Origin: Adiantum capillus-veneris
Taxonomy: Eukaryota > Streptophyta > Polypodiopsida > Polypodiales > Pteridaceae
Direction of reading: 5' to 3'
Assembly: GCA_014529385.2 (NCBI GenBank)
Contig: CM043948.1
Location: 20,574,951 to 20,638,950 of the forward strand
Length of the DNA: 64,000 nt
The notes under the pieces were generated by a model. That model searched no databases. It saw only the letters and a list, made by a program, of their open reading frames with translations, and was not told the DNA's origin. Shown here in pieces: positions 34,373 through 44,635 of this stretch. The translations under genes and the position numbers were made by a program. Position 1 is the first letter of the stretch. The number at the start of each line of letters is the position of its first letter.

Positions 34373-34957
34373 ATGACATCAAAAGTCGACAAGTTCAATG
34401 GATCGGGCTTTCATACTTGGCAGATCAAAGTCAAAGGTTATCTGATGCGGAAAAATCTTTGGAATGTGGTCAAGCCTCTTGCAGCCGACGAATCCGGCAC
34501 ATCCGCTGCAGTTACAAGGGCACTATCTGCTGAGCTACAGAGGAAAGACGAACAAGCTTTTGGTATTATCTTAACCTCCTTGGATGGTATCATCAATTCA
34601 TTGCAGGAAGAAGAACGCAGGGTACCTAGTACCAATTCTACTATTATTCCCAGGGCATATACAGTCTCGAATGCCGTGTCACCCACCAGTTCTTCTGATA
34701 CTTCCAGTGCATATGCAGTCACTAAATGTGTTGCTACAGCAGCTTCATCTCGACCATTCAATGGAACAAGAACTTGTGCCATTTGTGGGCGCAACAATCA
34801 TCAAACGAAAGACTGCTTCAAGAAGAATCCTTGTGTTCACTGTGGTAAAACTAATCATCCGTCAAATAAGTGCTTTCAAAAGGGTAAAACTCAAATTCAT
34901 GTGGTTGAGGGAGACACTGAATCTCCAATATATTCCGTTGATGAGGAAATTTATTAG
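34373..34957 (+). CDS. E4 gag with two zinc knuckles
   Basis: 194 codons, intact. Begins MTSKVDKFNGSGFHTWQIKV, the copia gag start that binds the particle core. The C-terminal third has two knuckles, CAICGRNNHQTKDC and CVHCGKTNHPSNKC (both C-x2-C-x4-H-x4-C). The middle of a normal copia gag appears shortened: the stretch between residues about 80 and 140 is Ser/Thr-rich. The ORF ends with an acidic tail and no pol follows. It would coat its own RNA for packaging. Confidence 0.85.
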   Translation: MTSKVDKFNGSGFHTWQIKVKGYLMRKNLWNVVKPLAADESGTSAAVTRALSAELQRKDEQAFGIILTSLDGIINSLQEEERRVPSTNSTIIPRAYTVSNAVSPTSSSDTSSAYAVTKCVATAASSRPFNGTRTCAICGRNNHQTKDCFKKNPCVHCGKTNHPSNKCFQKGKTQIHVVEGDTESPIYSVDEEIY

Positions 34958-35323
34958 ATCAACTCTTTTCATGTTATTTAGTCAAAATAAATTGTACGGG
35001 CTATAGACACTGCCACCCATAAGTGGTAAGACCTCCCAATTTATCAGTTTTTTGTTCTCAAGTACCATTTTGTCCGCTCCTCATGAGGTTACTGGGTACA
35101 CCTTAAACCCAAGGTTTGGCAGTGAACCAAAAACTCCACTTTTGGTAGCTAATGTTTTGACCTACACCCTATCTGTTCAAGGGGGGGTTACTCACCTAGC
35201 ACCAGGTTATGGATAAACCAAAAATCCTTGGTTGTGAGAGAACCTAAAACTCACGGTTGACGAGTACACCAAAAACTCGAGGTATCATGAGTTGCTTGTC
35301 CAGTTCGGGCTTGAGGGGGGGAT

Positions 35324-35595
35324 TGTTGGGTCCAAGCCCTTGTCGGCCAGCCCGTGGGAAAGCCTCCTATGGCATGCAGATGCTTTTAGTTATGAGCCAC
35401 TCCACAAGTGGAGTTTGCATGGTTAGTTTAGCCTATATATGTAAAAGGTTACACATCAATCAAAATAGAGAAGAAGAATAGCGTGCAATTTTTGTTCAAG
35501 CTGAGTCGACTCTCTCTCTCTCTCTCGCCTTCTGCTGTGCTACCTCCACGCCATGGCGACCCACCACCTGCATCCTCCATAGCCTCGTTCCAACA
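35324..35595 (+). repeat. E4 3' LTR
   Basis: 272 bp, nearly identical to 33444-33717 and preceded by a GAGGGGGGGA polypurine tract. Confidence 0.95.
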
Positions 35596-36821
35596 CAAAT
35601 CAGATGAAACTTTACCAGCTTGTTCACTAGGCTATTTTAAGACTACCTGCGAGACACTTTTGTATTTGGACTCAAAAAAGTCAAATTTTTACCATTTCTT
35701 GGTTGGAAGTGCCTGTTTCTCCCATATTTATCAATTTGACTGGATTTTGATGTTTGATTTGGGATTTGAAAGATACCAGGGGTTGTCCTGTGTACAGGCT
35801 ATCCCTCTGTATGGTTCCTTCCCAATTTTGATGTGTTTTGGTCAACTGAAAGTCAATTTCTAAGCCAGTTTAGCAATTTTTGACTTGGATTTGTATTCAG
35901 GTGGTTTGATTGGTATCTTGAGGTTTCTGGCTCTACTTCCTTTAGACTTTTATGTTTGTAGACACCTGGGGATTCCACAGATGAAATCTGATCAAAATCT
36001 GGCACAGAGGTACACTGATCGCGATCGTACTTCTGAGTCCAAATTAGACCGAATTTGGCATGCTTGTAGACACTGATGTTTCAAGGCTATCCCCCAAGTC
36101 TTTTTGCATTTGGATCACCAAAAGTCAAGATTTTGCAGTTTCTGGGTCTGTCAGGCTAGTTTTACACATGGCCTGATTCCCTTGATTTTTGATGTTTTTG
36201 GGTGTGGTTTCTTTATACAAACATGTTTAGATTCTTATCAGGAAGGCACATGTCAAATCTTGTACACTTCTGAGACTGAGGTACACCGATCGCGATCGTA
36301 GTACCAGAGCCAAATCTGATGAAATTTTGTCTGCTCCCTCTGACAAGTGTTTCCTAGTGTTTTGTGCTACCACTCTGTTATTTGAATCAATATTAGCTCT
36401 GTTTGGTCAGATTTTCAGAATTTCAGAGTCTTATGGCTTTTTTGGCCAAATTTATGGTTTTCTGGTTTTTAGACTCTAACTTTTGCCCCAAATCTGATTG
36501 GAATGTGATTTGATTATCCTACTCCTAAGTACAGAACTGAAAAAACATAAGAATTTGAATCAAACACAACAGACACGACGGATTTCGAGTGAGATTTCAG
36601 TACTCAATCAAATTAGAGAAATTGAAGAGAAAAAATGCTTTAACACGTTCACTCACAGCTCCCTAAATCTCCTAAGAGAGGATCTGGCCGGTCCACTGGC
36701 TCTAGATTCCACTAGGCTCTAAACTCTTGTCTAGCAACCGAACTGAGGTGTAAAATGGATTTGTGGATTGATCTTTTTTTAAGGAGTCTAACCGCGCACT
36801 CGGTCACTCATCACCTAAGGT

Positions 36822-36843
36822 GCATTCCCCGACAATGGCGCCA
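36822..36843 (-). other. E2 primer binding site
   Basis: The minus strand reads TGGCGCCATTGTCGGGGAA, close to the site complementary to tRNA-Asp (TGGCGCCGTTGCCGGGGA) used by many plant Ty3 elements. It lies 3 nt from the LTR end. Confidence 0.85.
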
Positions 36844-36846
36844 GCA

Positions 36847-37247
36847 ACTATTAGGATCATATCTTATCACTGTCACAGCATTCTGGAGAGGTACCACGAT
36901 CGCGATCGTTCGTCTCAAAGTCAACAAAAACAGTGAACAATTGATCCTAATGGGTCGTTTTAAGGTCCCTAAAGCCCCTTCTAGGGTCGAAACGACATAA
37001 AACACGCATATAAACACTCAAAACAGCGATTTAAAGCCTCAAACACGTAGTCGGAAACCTTCACCGAATCTTGAATGATTATACTTGAAGGAAAGAGCAA
37101 GAGGAGAGGAACACAATGCAATAATCAAAACTGAATTTGGATTACCGTAGCCGCAATGGCGAAGATTACAAGTTTGAACAAGAAGGAGCTCTCGTTCGTA
37201 CGCTGTCTTCTTAGTTTCTCCTTCCAAAAGATCATCCCCCACTTACA
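36847..37247 (-). repeat. E2 5' LTR, outer part missing
   Basis: 401 bp matching 8183-8583. At 37247 the sequence switches directly to E1 RNase H coding DNA. Relative to the 3' LTR, at least about 215 bp are missing from its 5' side. The palindromic motif is at 36897-36908. Confidence 0.85.
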
Positions 37248-37960
37248 TTATATGAGGCCAGTGTATTGTGCAAGCCGAGTGAAGTTGGTAGCAGAGAGAA
37301 AATTCTCGGAAGTAGAGCTAGTGATGGCCAGTGTAATATTTGCTCGTTGACGATTTCGTCATTACTTGCTACCACGACCTTTTGTTTTCTTGACGAGTTA
37401 CGCCTTTTTGCCACAGTTAATTAATGGCACTAACATGTCAAATGTGGTCAAGAAATGGGTAATTGAGCTGCAAGAGTTTGAGTTCTCTTTTCTAGTGGAA
37501 GACAGTACAAGAGCTACCCTAGCTGATTTGTTGACTTACAAGGAGAATCCTCTTCTTGTTAAGGAAGAGGTGTTGAGAAAGGTAGTTGAAGAAGTGCCAC
37601 AGATCAGCAATGCACATGTTTTGTTCTTTGATGGCTCATACAGAAAGAGCCATGATGCGGCTTCAGGGGGTATAGCACTTTATGATCCAGAGGGGAAGCT
37701 AGTATGCAAGAGAGGGTTCAAGTTGGATGCACATAGTAACAATGAGGCTGAATATGCTACTTTGGAAGCCGGATGACACATTTGTTTGAAGCATGGGGTT
37801 AGAAGGTTGAGCATAAAAGGTGATGCCTTGTTAGTTGTGAAGCAAGTCCTGGGTGTGTGGAAGAGCAAGAACACTTCATTGAAGGAAACGTGTTTCAGAA
37901 TTAAAGGCCTGTTGAAATAGTTTGAAGCATGGAGCATCAGACACATTGAACGTGCTCTAA
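37248..37960 (+). pseudogene. E1 tandem RNase H domains
   Basis: First a Ty3 RNase H remnant: AERKFSEVELVMAS, then, after a stop near 37348, RFRHYLLPRPFVF and VVKKWVIELQEFEFSF. Next an archaeal/plant-type RNase H: LFFDGSYRKSHDAASGG (Asp codon 37630), NNEAEYATLEAG (Glu codons 37744 and 37750), then GDALLVVKQVLG after a TGA at 37774. Two successive RNase H domains are the mark of the Tat lineage. The RT that should precede them is absent. Confidence 0.8.
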
Positions 37961-37989
37961 ATGGAGAGGCACATGAAGCAGCTCAAAGC

Positions 37990-39160
37990 ATGATTGGGGA
38001 GCTATTTGTGTTGAGGACCAATTTACCTCTTTATCATGGGTGGGAAAGTTTGGCTCAAGAAGAGGAGTTTTTGCTAATGGGAATCATTCCAAAGGAAATT
38101 CAGAAGTCTAAGAAGTATGGTTTTGTGTGTAGAGCATACAGGTACAAATTGATTGGTGATGTCTTGTACATGAAAGGGGTTGATCTTGTGTTGAGACGTG
38201 TACCTTGGCGGGAGGAGCTTTATAGAGTGTTGGAAGAGAATCATGAAGGCGCATGTGGCGGCCATTTTGCTCTAAAGATCACCTTGCATAAGATCTTGCA
38301 AGAGGGGTATGTCTGGCCTAGTTTGCACAAGGATGTTCACCATTGGTGTAGGTCTTGCAATAGGTGTCAAGCATTTGGGACGAGAGTGTTGAAACCAGAG
38401 CTACGAAAAACCATTATGGCATTTGATGTGTTTGAAAAGTGGGGGATTGCTGCAATAGGCCCGTTATCTATCACAAGCAGAGGCAAAAGCTATATTTTGA
38501 CTGCACGAGACTATCTCTCTAGATGGACAGAGGCTATAGCAGTAAAATAGATCACTGCAAAGATGTGGAAAAATTTGTGTATGATGAAATATGTTGCAAG
38601 TTTGGGGTGCCACTAGAGCTGCTTTCGGATAAGGGGCCAGGCTTTAGAGCTAAACTGCTAGATTTTTTATGCGTGAAGATGAAGATTAGGCACCAACACA
38701 CCACTCCTTATTATCCGCAGTGTAATGGCTTAAATGAAAGATTCAATGGTGAGTTGGTGCGAAATCGAAAGTGACAGAGCACCAGGGAAAGAATTGGAAT
38801 TGCCTAGTGCATTATGGGCTTACCGTACTTCTGTGAAGATAGGTACATGGTTTACTCCATTTCATTTGGTATGTGGAAAGGAAGCACTATTTCCTGTGGA
38901 AGTAGAGTTTCCTGCAGTAAAGATGTTAGAGAAGTTGCTTGGGCCGCCTAGTGATGCATTCAAAGAGAGGCTCTTGCAGTTACAAGAGGTTCAGTTGGAT
39001 AGGATGAGCGCATTGGAACATTATGGGCAGATGGAGGATAGGGATTTGGCAAAGATAAATGAAAAGGTCAAAAGTAAGGGTATCAAAAAGCATGACTTGG
39101 TTTTGCGCTACAACAGTAAGCTAGACAACACCTTCCAAAAGAAGTTTCAAATTAAGTAGG
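37990..39160 (+). pseudogene. E1 integrase
   Basis: The H2C2 module (HEGACGGHF...GYVWPSL...CRSCNRCQ) is at about 38245-38375. The core follows, but the first catalytic Asp is replaced: WGIAAIGPL has Ala (GCT, 38449-38451) where the family has Asp. After a frameshift near 38545 the core continues (LLSDKGPGF, then TPYYPQCNGLNERFNGEL, with Asp and Glu kept), and a further shift near 38760 leads to 38734-39159. The C-terminal YQLANLDG...VNGLRLKLYH end is in 39180-39290. Not functional. Confidence 0.8.
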
Positions 39161-39404
39161 AAGGCCCTTTCAAGGGGAGTGTTTTCCAAATGGTATATAT
39201 CAGTTGGCTAACCTGGATGGGATTCTACATAAGTCAAGGGTAAATGGATTGCGTCTTAAATTATATCATGCCAGGTTAATGATGGTGGAGCAAGATGAGT
39301 TGTCTGTGGAGCAAGTGATGTTGGTGAGGGATGAGGAGACCTGGTACGCGATGAGTCTCATATCTCTTTTTTCTGCTCTGATCATGAATGATCTAGCAGG
39401 CTAG
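39161..39404 (+). pseudogene. E1 pol C-terminus
   Basis: 66-codon frame carrying the typical end of Ty3 integrase (VNGLRLKLYHARL). One frame away from the preceding part. It ends just before a G-rich run (39403-39412) that may be the polypurine tract. Confidence 0.65.
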
Positions 39405-39419
39405 GGGATGGGCAAATTA

Positions 39420-40065
39420 TGTCAGGAGTTTTTTGGAGCAAGGGATTGCGCATATGTACATACACATGCATGGTGCATCGAATAAAGGATTGCCCATTTT
39501 CCAGAGCCAGGTGGTTACGTGGGGCCCACATGTGTACAGGTAGGACAGCATGTACATAATGCATCGTTTTTCACTATTACCAGTACCAATGTGTTTTTTC
39601 TATAATAATGAGGAGTTGGTAGCGCGTAAAACTTCTCAAGGAAGCTATCTGCGGGCTAACGACATGAGGTAAGCAGGTGCGTCAGATGGCATCCAGTGGC
39701 GTCAGGAGGCCGAATGGGGTCAATACTTGCACGTGGATAAGTACGGACACAACGTGGGTGTTTCCTTGTGATAATTATGCAGAAAGGTCATCATGAAGAC
39801 CATCTTTTGGGGCCACTTCACATGGTGGCGGGATGAATTATTGGAAAAAGCTGAGTGCCAAGTGTGCGGATGATGCAAAAAAGGTGACAACTATGCACTG
39901 CGAGGTCAGTTTTTGGCCTGTTCGGGGTCCGTTTGAGGTCATCTAAAAGGCCAAGGGTGCCCAAGTAATAAAGCTAAGTGTGGGAACTGAAAAAACTGAG
40001 AGAAGACTAGAAAAAACGTGGAGAAGAGAGGAGGAACAGCCGCAACTGTGTTTTTGGGGTTTTTG
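39420..40065 (+). repeat. E1 3' LTR, 3' end missing
   Basis: Starts TGTCAGGAGTTTTTTGG and matches 3493-4131. The open frame on the minus strand inside it is a shadow. Similarity ends at 40065 without a CA terminus. Confidence 0.85.
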
Positions 40066-41357
40066 CAAAGTGATCAAACGTATGAACCTATGGATGAGGA
40101 GGAGGAGGAGGAGGACTTGGACATATATAATAATATTGGTAGTCCTCTCTTAAAGTCCCAATGTGGAACAAGAAAAACTCTATGAGCATATGTATACACA
40201 AGACCTTAAATTTCAATCTTAAATTTTCGGGCTTTTGTACTTTAAATTGTCAACGTAAGGTATATTCAAACTCTATTGTTTTTTTTTTCTATATACTTAA
40301 AAAAAAAAAGATGTTTTATATGTTTTATGTAGGTAAAAAATAAAGGTGATGCTCGTTATTTTGGGTGGCTCAAATGAGCACCTTTATTTTTGAATAGCCA
40401 TATAGCGATAATATCCGCGGTAATAGGCACTGCAATATTCACAAAAATAGTTGCAAATATATATCCACAACTATTACCGCTTACACGCCTAACAAACCAT
40501 TGCTGCACTTATTGTCACTCATATTAATGCCGATGCAATTTTTTCTCTCCTTTATCATTTGTTATTTTGCGGTAATAGGGCCAATTCTCAATTTTTCCTC
40601 TTATAGTGGGAGGCAGACTTGCCTATTTGAGTCTGTTTCCGTGGCTTGTGGAGGGAGTGATTACCGCTTCTTTCTAGGATTGGTTCCGAGATCGGGACAG
40701 TCTTGGAGACCCTGTGCATGACAGCTTTAGTTGCAGCCAAGGCTATTGGTGTGCCTTCAGTTTGCATCCTAGTTCATGATACTCACACTCTACCTAGGGT
40801 GAGTGGGGGATGGTTACACCAGAGGGTGGAGTATTTGGGACTTTCAAACTAGTGCTTCATTTTCATACAAATGGGCCACTTAGCGAAGGCATGTCCTTGC
40901 AGGAGATCTTGACCCACAATGCATGTGCAGCTAGCCTCCCAAGGCTGAGCATGCCCAACAGGCAAGTACCCAAGACACACATGCTGGTACCTCCATAGAG
41001 GCCAGTGATTAGCTAGTTGACGGTTGGCAGAAGGTGCTCGATCACCATCGACAAGGATGGGCTCGCCACACTTCCCCCCCCAGTGGTCATCCTCCTGAAG
41101 CTTAGCAATGATGGCCGGCTTTTGAAAATCCACGGTCGTGGGAACCAACCCCAACCGGGGAGCTTCATAATGCAAGAAAAAAAAAAGTTTTTGCCTACAG
41201 ATGTCACCAGCCCACCTCCCTCCCTTGCTCGCGCACATGCAATGCCCCCCCCTCCCCTCTCTCCTCCATTATTGCCAACCCCCCTCTCCCTCTCATTCGT
41301 CTCCATGCAGCTAAAAATCTCTCTCTCCCTCTCGTTCGTCAACTCGGGGGGCCAGCA

Positions 41358-41360
<3 letters not shown>
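40066..41360. other. Unassigned sequence right of E1
   Basis: Begins with a GAGGAGGAGGAGG run coding an acidic stretch (about 40095-40125). The rest is AT-rich with poly(T)/poly(A) runs near 40270-40310. The open frames at 40810-40998 and 41017-41610 have no recognised motif. Confidence 0.35.
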
Positions 41361-41434
<74 letters not shown>

Positions 41435-41480
41435 CGTTCCCCACCCATGCCACACGCACCCTACCACACTCCCTCCCACT

Positions 41481-41541
<61 letters not shown>

Positions 41542-41903
41542 CCTTCGTTCAACCTCCCTCTCTCTCCCTTGTTCCTGTGGTGGTCGGCAGCCCATGCAGT
41601 GTGCAAGTGAAAGCTCTCTCTCTCTCTCTCGTCCCCCACCCATACACACACACACACACACACACACCCCAAACACAACTCACCCACACACCCCCACACA
41701 CACACACCCCAAACACATACACTCACCCACACACCCACACACACACACACTCCCTCAGCCTCTCTCTCCCCATCTCTCGTTCTCTGTGTAGTAGAATCAC
41801 TCTCTCGTTCCCACACACACACACACTCACGTACACACACACACACACACTTACCTACACACGTATACACACTTACACCCACACGCACTCCCACATAGCC
41901 AGC

Positions 41904-41975
<72 letters not shown>
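41361..41975. repeat. Cluster of (TC)n and (CA)n microsatellites
   Basis: Pure (CT)n at 41361-41431, about 41486-41539 and about 41908-41974, with (CA)-rich DNA between about 41641 and 41905. Long open frames across it on both strands are repeat artefacts (Ser/Leu, Thr/His or Arg/Glu runs). Confidence 0.95.
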
Positions 41976-41977
<2 letters not shown>

Positions 41978-42733
41978 CATGCACATACACACTCACACAC
42001 TTACAAGCACATACACACATTTACATACATCAACACATTTATAGCCATTCACGATCGCGTGCACATATACACACAAATGTACACCACGCATATGTGCACG
42101 CACACATTCAAACAAACACATGCACGCCATATGCACGCACAAGAAGAAGAAAACCAGAAGGAGCTTGACAATCGACACCCAAAACAAGAAAAAAGGACGA
42201 CCAAATCACGCGATGGCAATGATGAATCAAGAAATGACGTTGAAGGCATGCCTCGGCGGCCACGAAAGTGAAAAACGTGCTACACGGATGCACCAACAAA
42301 GCCCGCCATTCATCGGCATCTCATCCACAATGCATCTCCAACGTAAACATCCATAGGGTAATCTATTTTTCCATTTTCAAGCCAAAACTTTGTAAAAAAA
42401 CCATTTGTATATTGCCACCTCTCTCTAGGGGATGGTCACAAAGGCTCACCTAGGAGATATCATTTTATAATTCTCTTAAAATAAAGCAAGGGTCAACCAT
42501 CTGGGACCTATCTCCTTGCTTTGTCTCTCCTGATTAGGGCCCTAGCCTAATCAAATTATCCTAAACTAACGCACCCTGCACCTATAAAAGAACACTGAGA
42601 GGTCACTATCAGGGGCAGCACTTGGGAGTCATCACTTAAGAAGGAAGCCATGCACACACACTGACTCCAAGGGTCACCACACACAAGAGTAGGCTCTCCG
42701 TGCATATGGAATTTTTCCTAGAGAACGCAGTAT

Positions 42734-42735
<2 letters not shown>
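41976..42735. other. Unassigned sequence between microsatellites
   Basis: ACACAT-rich at first, then unique DNA. No gene or repeat partner recognised. Confidence 0.35.

Positions 42736-42825
<90 letters not shown>
42736..42825. repeat. (TC)n microsatellite
   Basis: Nearly pure (CT)n with one TTT interruption. A shorter block follows near 42925-42940. Confidence 0.95.
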
Positions 42826-42827
<2 letters not shown>

Positions 42828-44032
42828 CGGTCTCCATCTCGCCAAAACTAAGTTTTCTGTAAATTCCACTTTGAATCAAGTTTCCATCACATCCCAAGGG
42901 GTTTTCATCATCTCTGTCTACGTCTCTCTCTCTCTCTCTACAATGTGCTGTGTTAGTGTTATTTTAATTACTATTGTCCGTGTCCTAGCCACTCAAAGCT
43001 AGGTGGTGCCCCTTGTTTAATCCCCATGACGAGTTCGATGTGCAAGGTCCTGGCGTAGAGGCCACTGGGGTCCGTTTTGCGCTTGCGCTTGTCATTTGGT
43101 GTGCCCACTGAGGAGGGCTTCTTGGAAATCTTCAGTTTGCAGTGCCAAAAACGATGCACATTGTCTACCATGGACGAGTGGCTGTGGGAATTCTCCAATT
43201 GGAGAACGGAGGAGGAAGAAATTGAAGAAGCACTAACCGCCTTCATCAAAGTGCTACTGTCGAAATACACCATCGTCAACACCCAGGAAGTAAGTTCTCT
43301 GCCTCGCATCTCTCATTCTAACCGCAAATCAAGAGCCACCAGAGGGAGGGCTGCAGGTTGCTCTTGTTGCCGTCACCCACCGCACACTATCAATGAGTGC
43401 CAACAATGGACATAAAGAAGGAAGGGAAATTCTCTACATTGACATCCACTGCAAAGAAGTCATCCATATAAAAGGAGGAAAGAGTTTAGTAAGGCCTCTC
43501 TTTCCCAAGGAATCTAAAAATAGAAGTGTAACCTCTACTCCTAAGTGGCCCAAAGGGACGGCTTGTGCCAAAGGAAAATGAGGGCTAGGCCAGTCCTAAA
43601 TCACATGATCCCCAAGGAAGAAGAAACACTTGGCCACGCGAGTGCTTTGAGTTCGGAAAGCAAAATCGTGCGTAGGTTGCCAAAAAGAAGGTCATTCGAA
43701 GCAAAGTGGCGGAAGATCGCCTATCGATTCGCGGCGCACATGTGAGTGCTGCCAATTCACTTTGACAACCATGAAACAGAGGTGGTAAGGAGATTCCCAT
43801 GCCCTAGAGAGGAGTGGTTTGGCTACTGTCCTTGCTGTTTTTGAGGAGGGGTAGAGGGCCTTCCTCCTCTCCCCGTACAACTCATCTTGAAGAAACTGTC
43901 TACCACGGGTGAAACCCAATGGGTCGGAGATGAGCTACAATTAAATGGTGTGGAGTTCATGCAACAAGCCGATTACGGTAACTACTTGCAACTATTGCTA
44001 GCTAAAAGGCTAGGAGTGGTCAAACACGTCGC
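42826..44032 (+). pseudogene. Possible gag relic with one zinc knuckle
   Basis: The frame at 43077-43415 has an acidic helix (EEEEIEEALTAF) and near its end CSCCRHPPHTINEC, an exact C-x2-C-x4-H-x4-C knuckle. The following frames (43393-43581, 43545-43745, 43887-44096) are short and unrecognised. This looks like DNA of an older element into which E5 inserted, but no RT or LTR supports it. Confidence 0.35.
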
Positions 44033-44327
44033 TGTTAACCCTCACGGCTCACGGACACCCATCACCTACGACGGACGTGTATTATGTATTTGGTAGAGTC
44101 ACGTACCGGGCTTGTCGGACCAATAGGAAAAGGGTAGGAGTGATCGCCGATGAGAGGCGCACTCTAACACGAACATGCTAGGGTTAGTTGGCTAAGCATG
44201 GGCGCCCAAGTGTGAATGGGGTGAGCTCCTATAAAAGCCAACTAAACCTAATTTTTACTCATTCTCTCATTTGTGCAATAGAAGAGTGCTCTTGCTCCAT
44301 CTCCATCTTCTTCTTCTTCACCTCCTC

Positions 44328-44362
<35 letters not shown>

Positions 44363-44613
44363 GGAGAGTGTGTGTGCGATCGAGCATTACGAAGGCACGA
44401 CGGCGGCGAAGCGGTTGAGCGCGGTACGACTACAGCTTCTTCTTCATCGCGGCGAGGAATCCACCACGAAGGCGAGCGTAGAGCGGTGAGTGACACACCC
44501 TTTGCTCTCTTGAGCTTGCTAGTTTAGGCTTGTTGTGTGCTTGGAGCCGTTTGTGGCTCGCACACGGTGTATTGGCAAGTCCCTTGCTTCGACAGTGCGG
44601 CAAGGAGCGCACA
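44033..44613 (+). repeat. E5 5' LTR
   Basis: TGTTAACCC...GCGCACA. TATA box TATAAAAG at 44230-44237. Contains a short TG/GA microsatellite near 44332-44362. Confidence 0.95.
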
Positions 44614-44617
44614 TTTT

Positions 44618-44635
44618 TGGCGCCGCTGCTGGGGA
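44618..44635 (+). other. E5 primer binding site
   Basis: TGGCGCCGCTGCTGGGGA, close to the tRNA-Asp complement, 4 nt after the LTR. Confidence 0.85.

Larger units (their letters stand above)
33439..35600 (+). mobile_element. E4: gag-only LTR retrotransposon (TR-GAG type), young
   Basis: The target duplication CAAAT (33439-33443, 35596-35600) flanks LTRs of 274 and 272 bp that differ by one substitution and one TC unit. The primer site TGGTATGAGAGC (33720-33731) has one change from the initiator-Met site. A G-rich polypurine tract precedes the 3' LTR (35309-35323). The only coding region is a copia-like gag (34373-34957); there is no protease, RT or integrase. This matches published 'terminal-repeat retrotransposons with gag domain'. 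It must rely on enzymes from elsewhere, and it landed in the E2 leader. Confidence 0.9.
33415..36298. promoter_or_regulatory. Three CGATCGCGATCG-type motif copies in the E2 leader
   Basis: 33415-33426, 36016-36027 and 36287-36298. Each sits in the context GAGGTACAC[C/T]GATCG and is followed by GTACTTCTGAGTCC or GTAGTACCAGAGCC. They share orientation and flank with the copies between pol and the accessory ORF. Confidence 0.5.
33225..36821 (-). other. E2 untranslated leader (interrupted by E4)
   Basis: About 1.4 kb of non-coding DNA once E4 (33444-35595) is excluded. Carries the palindromic motif at 33415-33426 (two changes), 36016-36027 (one change) and 36287-36298 (perfect), each within GGTACAC... 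. No ORF is supported. Confidence 0.6.
8183..37247 (-). mobile_element. E2: giant Ty3/gypsy retrotransposon with accessory ORF
   Basis: Minus-strand element. The right end carries a 401-bp LTR part (36847-37247) and a tRNA-Asp-like primer site (36822-36843). The left end carries the 3' LTR (8183-9353) preceded by a polypurine tract (9354-9373). The 401 bp shared by the LTRs differ at about six positions by eye, so insertion was fairly recent. The span is 29 kb; removing E3 and E4 leaves about 18.4 kb. Order on the minus strand: gag, protease, RT-RNase H, duplicated integrase zinc module, integrase, second protease-like domain, non-coding region, accessory ORF, polypurine tract, LTR. The 5' LTR lacks its outer part, and no target duplication is found. 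Confidence 0.85.
3493..40065 (+). mobile_element. E1: Ty3/gypsy (Tat-like) LTR retrotransposon, split by E2
   Basis: Direct repeats at 3493-4131 and 39420-40065 are the two LTR copies, differing at many positions, so this is an old insertion. Gag, zinc knuckle, protease and the start of the RT region lie left of E2 (5677-7936). Two RNase H domains and integrase lie to the right (37248-39404). The second RNase H (37600-37900) is of the archaeal/plant type described for the Tat lineage, which supports that placement. The RT core is absent, lost when or after E2 arrived. The left LTR begins TA where the right copy begins TG, a likely G-to-A mutation of the terminal TG. The right LTR copy stops short at 40065. 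Confidence 0.85.

Noticed and set aside
36847-37247. A complete 401-bp E2 LTR starting TGTAAGTGGGGG
   Set aside because: The 3' copy continues beyond this point to a true polypurine tract at 9354, so 37247 is better read as a truncation.
41013-42044. Long open frames on both strands
   Set aside because: Generated by TC and CA microsatellites; low-complexity translations only.
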